Assembly (NCBI GenBank): GCA_039586575.1
Contig: JBDHKD010000008.1
Coordinates: 1 to 64,000 of the forward strand
Source: G020344215 sp039586575
GTDB taxonomy: Bacteria > Gemmatimonadota > Gemmatimonadetes > Palauibacterales > KS3-K002
Direction: 5' to 3'
DNA length: 64,000 nucleotides
Both the position numbers and the translations under genes were made by a program. This document shows positions 51,374 through 57,742 of the stretch, one piece after another. Positions within the stretch are counted from its first letter, which is position 1. The number at the start of each line of letters is the position of its first letter. Below the pieces are notes generated by a model. It was not told the origin of the DNA. It saw nothing but the letters and a program-made list of their open reading frames with translations, and did no database searches.

Positions 51374-52765
51374 TTAGGAGCGCGACCGTGCTTCCGTGAA
51401 GTGGTACTTCTTCATTCGGTAGCGGAGAGTATCGCGGCTGAGGCCGAGAAGACGTGCGGCACGAGCGACGTTGCCACCCGTTCGCGTCAGAGCCTGCTCG
51501 ATGACGCTGCGCTCGAGATCTTCCATACGAAGCCCCTGCGCCGGGATCTGCACGATGCCGTCCCTCCTGTCGGACGAAGGGGCGGCGCCGCGAATCTCCG
51601 CCGGGAGGTGCTCCGGTCGGATCTCTTGCGTGTCCTCCAGGATGAGCGCGCGCTCGAGCACGTTGCGAAGCTCACGGATGTTGCCCGGCCAGGAATAGGC
51701 CTCGAGGACGCTGATCGCCTCCGGAGTTATCGTCGGTGGCTCACGTTTGAGGTCCCGAGCCAGCTGCTCAATGAAGTAGAGTGCCAGTGGCGCACAGTCC
51801 TCACGACGCTCGCGCAGCGGAGGGATGTACAGATCGACGACTTTCAGCCGGTAGTATAGGTCGCTGCGGAACTTCCCCTCCTCAGTAGCCCTGCCCAGGT
51901 CTTGGTTGGTGGCGGCTATGACCCGCACGTTCACCGGAATGTCACTCGTGCCTCCCAGCCGCTTGAACCGCGAATCCTCCAGGAAGCGCAGCAGCTTGAC
52001 CTGAGCTCCTAGCGGCATGTCGCCGATCTCGTCCAGCAACAGGGTACCACCGTCGGCTAGTTCGGCGAGGCCCTTCTTCCGCTCACGCGCGTCCGTAAAA
52101 GCACCGCGCTCGTGGCCGAACAGTTCCGCCTCCACCAGCTGCTCTGGCAGCGTGGTGCAGTTGACCTCGAGGAACGGTTTGTCCTTGCGACTGCTGTGGG
52201 CGTGAATGGCGCGAGCTACCAGGTCCTTGCCCGTCCCGCTCTCTCCTTGAAGCAGCACCGTGGCCGACTCCGTGCGGGCCACCTTCTCGAGCGTCTCGGC
52301 GAGCTGACGGACGGCGAGCGAGCGGCCGACAAACTCGACGTTCGCGAACCGCCAGCGGTGCTGCTCGCGCAATACGGCGACTTCCCGACGGAGGCTCTGA
52401 GCTTCCAAGCCTTTCTCGATCGTGATCAACAGATCGTCGAGATCGACAGGTTTCTCCAGGAAATGGTACGCTCCGGCCTTCACCGCCCTGACCGCCGTTT
52501 TCACCTGCCCGTATGCCGTCACGATCACGACGACCAGATCCCGGTCGATCTCATGAAGCTGACTGACCAGCTCGAGGCCGTCAGCGTCCGGGAGCCGCAG
52601 ATCGAGCAGCATGAGCCTCGGGCTCTCCTCTGCCGCGAGCCGCAGCGCTTCGCGGCCCGTCGCTGCCTCCAAGACTGCGTACCCGGCCGCACCGAGGTGC
52701 TCGTTCAGCCAGCTCCGAAACAGCTGCTCATCGTCGACGACGACGATCACGGGTCGCGTGCTCAT
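51374..52765 (-). CDS. Sigma-54-dependent response regulator (NtrC/ZraR type)
   Basis: A 463-residue activator. Receiver domain with DD11-12, phosphoacceptor Asp55 (LMLLDLRLPDADG) and Lys105; AAA+ domain with Walker A GESGTGKD (174-181), Walker B GGTLLLDEIGD, arginine region and loop GAFTDA (221-226) in place of the more common GAFTGA; C-terminal Fis-type HTH (GGNVARAARLLGLSRDTLRYRMKKY). It drives sigma-54 promoters when phosphorylated by the kinase encoded upstream. The ATG at 52765 overlaps the kinase stop by four bases (ATGA). A sigma-54 promoter of the divergent cytochrome cluster is the obvious target. Confidence 0.95.
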   Translation of the reverse strand: MSTRPVIVVVDDEQLFRSWLNEHLGAAGYAVLEAATGREALRLAAEESPRLMLLDLRLPDADGLELVSQLHEIDRDLVVVIVTAYGQVKTAVRAVKAGAYHFLEKPVDLDDLLITIEKGLEAQSLRREVAVLREQHRWRFANVEFVGRSLAVRQLAETLEKVARTESATVLLQGESGTGKDLVARAIHAHSSRKDKPFLEVNCTTLPEQLVEAELFGHERGAFTDARERKKGLAELADGGTLLLDEIGDMPLGAQVKLLRFLEDSRFKRLGGTSDIPVNVRVIAATNQDLGRATEEGKFRSDLYYRLKVVDLYIPPLRERREDCAPLALYFIEQLARDLKREPPTITPEAISVLEAYSWPGNIRELRNVLERALILEDTQEIRPEHLPAEIRGAAPSSDRRDGIVQIPAQGLRMEDLERSVIEQALTRTGGNVARAARLLGLSRDTLRYRMKKYHFTEARSRS

Positions 52766-54612
52766 CGCACCAACGTCTCCTGCGGCGTCGCCGGAATGAC
52801 GAGCGTGAACGTAGAGCCTTTGCCGAGCTCGCTCGCCGCCGTCATCCGGCCGCCGTGGCGCTCGACGATTGCCCGTGTGATCGCCAAGCCGAGTCCGGTG
52901 CCCTGATGCTTCGTGGTGTAGAACGGCCGATAGATCCGCTCTAGTTCCCCGGCCGCGATCCCCTTTCCGGTGTCGGACACCGAGAGACACACGTTGCCAT
53001 CGACACTCGCCAGGGAGATCCGCAGTACTCCCCCGGGCCCCATCGCCTGGATCGCGTTGAGGGCCAAGTTGACCAAGGCTTGAGTTAGCATCTCCGGATC
53101 GACCTGAATCGTCGGTAGCGCATCGCTGTGCCGCTCCGTGATTCGCACTCCTGCGGCCTCGGCCTGTGGACGCACGAGCGAGACGAGCCTCTCGACGAGC
53201 TGCTTGGGGTCGGTCCGGGTAAAGAGCGGTTCCTTGGGACTGGCGTAGCTGAGCAAGTCTTGTAAGGCCGACTCGATTCGCCGAATCTGCGCGTGGATCT
53301 GGTCCAACAGAGCAGCCGATTTCGGATCCGTCGCGACCCGTCTCGACAGAAGGTCGACCCCGCTCGCCACGCCAACTAGCGGGTTCTTTATCTCGTGCGC
53401 TATGCCGGTGGCCAGCTCGCCGACGGAAGCGAGCTGTGCCGCCCGACGCATCTCTTTTTCGTGAAGCTCCTGGATCTCGACCGCCGATGCCTGAAGCTCG
53501 CTGGACATCTGATTGAACGTACGGCCGAGATCGCCCAGCTCATCGCCTCGTTCGATCCCGACTTCGACATCCAGATCGCCCTTGCGAATGCGTTCGGCCG
53601 CGACAACCAGGCGCCGCAGCGGTGCGACGATCGACCGGGCCACGGTCCAGACTATCGCGACGAGCAAGAGGGCGAATATGCTCTCCAGCGCGGCGGCCAG
53701 CAGCGCCAGGCCGCGTAGTTGACCGAGAGCGCTGGCTACCGATGCCTCGGCGATGTAGAGCCACGGGTACCCGGGTACGGCGATGGAGGTGCCGATCACA
53801 TCGACGCCCTCGTAGTTCACGTAGCGGGCCACCGAGCCCGGCGCCCGATCGACGAGCGGCGACGGGAAGCGCTGGCGATAGTCAATGTGGATGTGGGGGT
53901 GCGATACGAAAACAGCGCGGCCGTAACGGTCCACGATAAAGCCGTGCACGTCAATGGCCAGATGCTGAGAAGCACCCAGAAAGGCCGGCAACTTGTCGAA
54001 GCCCACCGCACCCCCAAGCACGCCCAGCAGTCTCTGCTCCCCGTCTCGTATCGGCACCGCTAGCATATAGACAGGCACAACTTCGCCCTTCTGCTCGTCC
54101 CAGTCGACCGCGAAGTAGTGCTCGGCTCGGCCCCGGCGGAAGAGCCACCTCAGCGACCAATCCTGTCCGACTCGGTCGCTGTCCGTCGCCGCGACCACCG
54201 TTCCTGTCGTGTCGATGACGAAGAGCTCGGTTAGCGACCGCAGTTCCGCGAGTTCGTGAGTGAGGTGCTGAGCGAGTGTTGTCAGAGGGCGAGATTGTCC
54301 TTGCCCCGCCGGCGAGGCCACAACAGTCATGCTCTGAAAGAGAGGACTGCTACTGGACGTGATGCCTTCCAGGAAGAGTTGGTGCCGCTCGACTTCTCTC
54401 GCTACCTGCTGTGCCTGGGTCTCCGCCAGAGCGCGCAAGTAGCGTTTCACTTGGCGGTCTATGATCTCCCGCGTATAGAGGTAGCCCACAGTATTCGAGA
54501 CCAGTAGCGGTACCAGCGAGAGCACGAGGAACCACAAGAGGATCCGCCGACCCAGTCCGCCACGCAGCGGCGTGTCCCGCCAGAGTGCGCTCCAGAAACT
54601 AGCTCGGGCCAA
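52762..54612 (-). CDS. dCache-domain sensor histidine kinase (NtrB-like)
   Basis: A 616-residue membrane kinase. Helix at about 23-45, a large extracytoplasmic double-Cache region (about 50-290, with ELFVIDTTGTVVAATDSDRVGQDWS and GFIVDRYGRAVFVSHP), helix 300-325, HAMP (SIVAPLRRLVVAAERIRKGDLDV), HisKA with His406 (ATGIAHEIKNPLVG) and HATPase with ALVNLALNAIQAM, VSDTGKGIA and GTGLGLAIT. The start is a TTG at 54612, preceded by GGAGGGCGGCG and overlapping the end of the receiver gene by 14 bases. Its ligand is probably a small periplasmic molecule. Confidence 0.93.
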   Translation of the reverse strand: MARASFWSALWRDTPLRGGLGRRILLWFLVLSLVPLLVSNTVGYLYTREIIDRQVKRYLRALAETQAQQVAREVERHQLFLEGITSSSSPLFQSMTVVASPAGQGQSRPLTTLAQHLTHELAELRSLTELFVIDTTGTVVAATDSDRVGQDWSLRWLFRRGRAEHYFAVDWDEQKGEVVPVYMLAVPIRDGEQRLLGVLGGAVGFDKLPAFLGASQHLAIDVHGFIVDRYGRAVFVSHPHIHIDYRQRFPSPLVDRAPGSVARYVNYEGVDVIGTSIAVPGYPWLYIAEASVASALGQLRGLALLAAALESIFALLLVAIVWTVARSIVAPLRRLVVAAERIRKGDLDVEVGIERGDELGDLGRTFNQMSSELQASAVEIQELHEKEMRRAAQLASVGELATGIAHEIKNPLVGVASGVDLLSRRVATDPKSAALLDQIHAQIRRIESALQDLLSYASPKEPLFTRTDPKQLVERLVSLVRPQAEAAGVRITERHSDALPTIQVDPEMLTQALVNLALNAIQAMGPGGVLRISLASVDGNVCLSVSDTGKGIAAGELERIYRPFYTTKHQGTGLGLAITRAIVERHGGRMTAASELGKGSTFTLVIPATPQETLVR

Positions 54613-55039
54613 CGCCGCCCTCCAGGAGATCCGTCAGCTTCCCGAGTAGCGCGCCGTGCCCCGTCGTCTTGGCGACCCAGTGCACCCCTCGCACTCGCTG
54701 AGCCAGACGCCCTCCTGGCGGCGGCGTTGCACTGTACACCAGCATCAGCGGGACCACTGCCAATTCCTTCACCCGCTCCAGCAGCGATACACCATCCATC
54801 AGCGGCATTCGGTAGTCGGTCACCAACACGTCGGGCTCTACCTCGCGAGTCAGTTCCACCGCCTCCTCCGTCGAATCGGTCGACCATACCTGGTAGCCGC
54901 TCGCCGCGAGCGCAGCCGACACACTCTGCAAGACCAAGCGATCGTCATCCACCAAGACGATCTTTTTCCCCAATCTCAGTCCCACCTTCCCGAGTGCCTG
55001 GGTTCCGAGCTGAAATTGACGTGTGGGTCTTTTGCCCAT
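54599..55039 (-). CDS. Stand-alone receiver-domain response regulator
   Basis: A 146-residue CheY-like protein: IVLVDDDRLVLQSV with the acidic pair, phosphoacceptor Asp in VLVTDYRMPLMDGVSL, Ser in LVYSATPPPGG and Lys in WVAKTTG. No output domain follows. The ATG at 55039 gives a 30-residue N-terminal extension without a strong ribosome site, so the true start may be further downstream. It is the first gene of the receiver-kinase-NtrC operon and may act as a phosphate sink or output modulator. The following kinase gene overlaps its end. Confidence 0.85.
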   Translation of the reverse strand: MGKRPTRQFQLGTQALGKVGLRLGKKIVLVDDDRLVLQSVSAALAASGYQVWSTDSTEEAVELTREVEPDVLVTDYRMPLMDGVSLLERVKELAVVPLMLVYSATPPPGGRLAQRVRGVHWVAKTTGHGALLGKLTDLLEGGVGPS

Positions 55040-55129
55040 CTCAGGCTCGGGCAAGAACGGTACCGCCAAGCGACTACCTGAAGAATAAGCGATAATGATA
55101 CTCCGTCGATACCCCCCGCCCGCTGGAAA

Positions 55130-55143
55130 GGGCCAAATCCCCC
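55130..55143 (+). promoter_or_regulatory. Candidate activator site 1
   Basis: GGGCCAAATCCCCC, a GGG-CAAAT-CCCC element matching the opposite strand of site 2 at 55153-55166, with centres 23 bp (about two helical turns) apart. Both lie 75-110 bp upstream of the sigma-54 promoter. Confidence 0.5.
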
Positions 55144-55152
55144 ACACTGGGC

Positions 55153-55166
55153 GGGGCATTTGCCCC
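55153..55166 (+). promoter_or_regulatory. Candidate activator site 2
   Basis: GGGGCATTTGCCCC, a perfect 6-bp dyad around TT. Its reverse complement reads GGGGCAAATGCCCC, like site 1. Position and spacing suit enhancer binding by the NtrC-type regulator encoded next to it. Confidence 0.55.
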
Positions 55167-55240
55167 TATGTCGACCGGGCTCCCGCACCAGCCCTTCCTG
55201 TAAGTTGCCTCGTCGCAACGAGTTGAATCTTTAGAAAAGT

Positions 55241-55255
55241 TGGTACGAGTCCTGC
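55241..55255 (+). promoter_or_regulatory. Sigma-54 promoter of the cytochrome/molybdopterin cluster
   Basis: TGGTACGAGTCCTGC matches the -24/-12 consensus TGGCACG-N4-TTGC with GG (55242-55243) and GC (55254-55255) exactly 12 bp apart. It faces the tetraheme lipoprotein gene about 95 bp downstream, with an AT-rich stretch just upstream and a sigma-54 activator operon in the opposite direction. The 55040-55348 gap holds this promoter and the two dyads and no gene. Confidence 0.75.
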
Positions 55256-55348
55256 GCCTAGGAGAGTGCAGAAATACAGGCCCCAACCGTGTCGTCCCGC
55301 CGACCGCGGACCTCGCGGCATTGCAGTCGCCCACTATAAGGAGGACCC

Positions 55349-57040
55349 ATGTCGGGCTCGTACCGCTGCTCTCGTGACCCACAGGAGGTGGACGCCGTGG
55401 ATTCATCTCGCTTCAGGACCTTGGCCCTAACGCTCCTAGCCCTCACCCTGGTCGGCGCGGCCGCTTGCGACGACGAGGGGACGACGGGCCTGCCCGAAGA
55501 CCCACCGGAGTTCACCGCTGCCGATGGCATCAACGGCGGCACGATGTACGACAAGTTCTGGACCCCGGAAACCGGCTGGAATCAGAGTGACCCGAACCTG
55601 GCAACCTTCAACGATCACTCTGACTTCTTCCGCTGCAAGCAGTGCCACGCTTGGGACCGCAAGGCCAACACGGCGTCGTACATCGGCCGTGCGCCGAGCG
55701 CCACGCGGCCCAACGTTTCATCCGTGAATCTGATTGAACATGCCGAGCATCACACGCCGCAGGAACTCTTCGACGCCCTGTGGAGCTCCAGCGGCCGGCG
55801 GTCGGTGAGTGCGGATCTTTCCACGTACGATCCGAACACGAACTCCACGATCGGCGACCAGATGCCGGACCTCAGCGAGATCATGACGGAGGGGCAGGTC
55901 TGGGATCTGGTGAAGTTCCTGAAGCAGGAGGCGAACGACACCGACCTGCTCTACGACTACACGACCACCGGCACGTACCCGACCGGGTCGATCACCTATA
56001 CGAACATCGGGGCGGGCGGTGACGCGACCAACGGCGACGCGATCTATGCCGCCAACTGTGCGGCCTGCCACGGCGCCGACGGTAGGGCCATCGTCGTGGA
56101 CGGTGAATACACGGTCGGCAGCTTCCTTCGTGCGAAGCCCTACGAGGTGCAGCACAAGGTCAAGTTCGGGCAGCCGGGAACGACGATGGGGAGCGGCATC
56201 CTGACCGACATCGACGACATTCTGGATCTCTACGCTGCACTGACGGACGAGACCAGCTATCCGGATCCAGCCTTCTCGGTGGCGGATGGCATCAACGGCG
56301 GCACGATGTACGACAAGTTCTGGACCCCGGAAACCGGCTGGAATCAGAGCGACCCGAACCTGCAGACCTTTAACGACTATGCCGACTTCTTCCGCTGCAA
56401 GCAGTGCCACGCCTGGGACCGGCTGGGAACCGCGGCGTCGTACATCGGACGAGCGCCGAGCACAACGCGACCCAACGTGGCCTCGCTGAACCTGAAGACC
56501 GCTACGGCAGCGATGTCCGAACAGGAGCTTTTCGACGCGCTCTGGAGATCCACCGGTCGTCGTCCAGTGAGCGCCGATCTTTCGACGTACGACCCGGTGA
56601 CGAATTCGACGGTCGGCGACCAGATGCCGGACCTGAGCGATATCATGACCGAGGAGCAGGTCTGGGATCTGGTGAAGTTTCTGAGGGAGGAGGCGATCGA
56701 TACCGATTTCCTCTATGGCTATACGACCCTCGGCACCTACCCGACCGGATCGATCACCTACTCGGACATCGGCACGGGGGGTAACGCGGCCAACGGCGAT
56801 GCTGTCTATGCCGCCAGCTGCGCCATCTGCCACGGCGCCGACGGTACCGCCGTCCCCGTGGACGGCACCTACAGCGTTGGCAGCTTCCTGCGTGCGAAGC
56901 CGTACGAGGTGCAGCACAAGGTCAAGTTCGGTCAGCCAGGAACCACGATGGCGAGTGGTATCCTGACCGACGTTAGCGATATCCGGGATCTCTACCTGGC
57001 GCTTAGGAACGCGGCCAACTATCCGGACCCGAGCCCTTAG
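55349..57040 (+). CDS. Duplicated tetraheme cytochrome c lipoprotein
   Basis: A 563-residue (or 547 from the internal GTG) exported protein. Signal peptide with lipobox GAAAC, then two near-identical halves of about 254 residues, each starting ADGINGGTMYDKFWTPETGW, with CKQCH then CAACH (half 1) or CKQCH then CAICH (half 2), so four c-type haems. Two in-frame starts have strong ribosome sites: ATG 55349 after AAGGAGGACCC and GTG 55397 after CAGGAGGTGGACGCC; the second gives the more typical lipoprotein signal. It is the first gene under the sigma-54 promoter and probably carries electrons at the outer membrane or periplasm. Ligands and partner are unknown. Confidence 0.9.
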   Translation: MSGSYRCSRDPQEVDAVDSSRFRTLALTLLALTLVGAAACDDEGTTGLPEDPPEFTAADGINGGTMYDKFWTPETGWNQSDPNLATFNDHSDFFRCKQCHAWDRKANTASYIGRAPSATRPNVSSVNLIEHAEHHTPQELFDALWSSSGRRSVSADLSTYDPNTNSTIGDQMPDLSEIMTEGQVWDLVKFLKQEANDTDLLYDYTTTGTYPTGSITYTNIGAGGDATNGDAIYAANCAACHGADGRAIVVDGEYTVGSFLRAKPYEVQHKVKFGQPGTTMGSGILTDIDDILDLYAALTDETSYPDPAFSVADGINGGTMYDKFWTPETGWNQSDPNLQTFNDYADFFRCKQCHAWDRLGTAASYIGRAPSTTRPNVASLNLKTATAAMSEQELFDALWRSTGRRPVSADLSTYDPVTNSTVGDQMPDLSDIMTEEQVWDLVKFLREEAIDTDFLYGYTTLGTYPTGSITYSDIGTGGNAANGDAVYAASCAICHGADGTAVPVDGTYSVGSFLRAKPYEVQHKVKFGQPGTTMASGILTDVSDIRDLYLALRNAANYPDPSP

Positions 57041-57116
57041 GGCAGCATCAGTGACGGCTGGTGCTGGCAGCGGCTCGTACCCCCAACGCTTGCTCGCCAC
57101 GCCGTCAGAGATCCGC

Positions 57117-57155
57117 GCGGTCTTTCCCCTGAACGTCGCTCAGGGGAAAGACCGC
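57117..57155 (+). terminator. Long perfect hairpin between the two first cytochrome genes
   Basis: A perfect 16-bp stem (GCGGTCTTTCCCCTGA and its complement) with a 7-nt loop, located in the 146-bp gap. No T-run follows, so it may slow transcription or protect the upstream message so that the lipoprotein is made in excess over the complex. Confidence 0.5.
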
Positions 57156-57186
57156 GAGCGCGAACGCCAAACTCGAGATAGACGGG

Positions 57187-57726
57187 ATGGATCTAACTGC
57201 CGCCGATCGCGGCGGATTCGCACGCGTGTGGTGGGGCTACTGGGGAATCGGCCTGACTCTTATTACCGCGTTGCTCATCACACTGCTGGCCACGCGCACC
57301 CCCCCCGTTCCACAGCCGGTCGCGTTCAACCACCGTAAGCATACTGAGGAACTCGGTCTGAATTGTGAGTTCTGTCATGTGCACGTGACCAAGCGCGCTC
57401 ACGCCGGACTGCCGGACGCTCAGACCTGCACGATCTGCCACCAGACTCCGCAAGGCACGTCGGCCGAGGCAGCTCGCGTCACGACGCTGCTCGCTGAAGG
57501 CGACCCGCTGACGTTCAACAAGCTGTTTCGCCTCGCACCGCATGTGTTCTACACGCACCGCCGCCATGTCGGGATCGCCGAGCTGCAGTGCGAGAGCTGC
57601 CACGGCGCGATCGCCAGGACCGTACGACCACCGGCCCGTCCGCTGGTGAGGATCGACATGGACTTCTGCATGGACTGCCACCGCGAGCAGGGGCAGACCC
57701 TCGACTGCAACGCATGCCACCGCTAG
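57187..57726 (+). CDS. Pentaheme membrane-anchored cytochrome c (QrcA/ActA-like)
   Basis: A 179-residue protein with one N-terminal membrane helix (about 18-36) and five CXXCH motifs (CEFCH 60, CTICH 81, CESCH 135, CMDCH 161, CNACH 174). The FNHRKH and YTHRRH histidine pairs are typical of class III/c7 multihaem cytochromes in CISM-type complexes. It is the cytochrome that opens the Mo/FeS/NrfD block, in the order of QrcA-B-C-D or of ActA in alternative complex III. It likely passes electrons between the Mo/FeS proteins and the periplasmic cytochromes. The ATG at 57187 has a weak ribosome site. Confidence 0.88.
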   Translation: MDLTAADRGGFARVWWGYWGIGLTLITALLITLLATRTPPVPQPVAFNHRKHTEELGLNCEFCHVHVTKRAHAGLPDAQTCTICHQTPQGTSAEAARVTTLLAEGDPLTFNKLFRLAPHVFYTHRRHVGIAELQCESCHGAIARTVRPPARPLVRIDMDFCMDCHREQGQTLDCNACHR

Positions 57727-57742
57727 CGCGGGGAGGACGAGG

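Noticed and set aside
55049..55066. Minus-strand GCAAG...CCGCCA as sigma-54 box of the receiver-kinase operon
   Set aside because: Spacing between the GC and GG elements is three bases too long and it lies at the start codon region.
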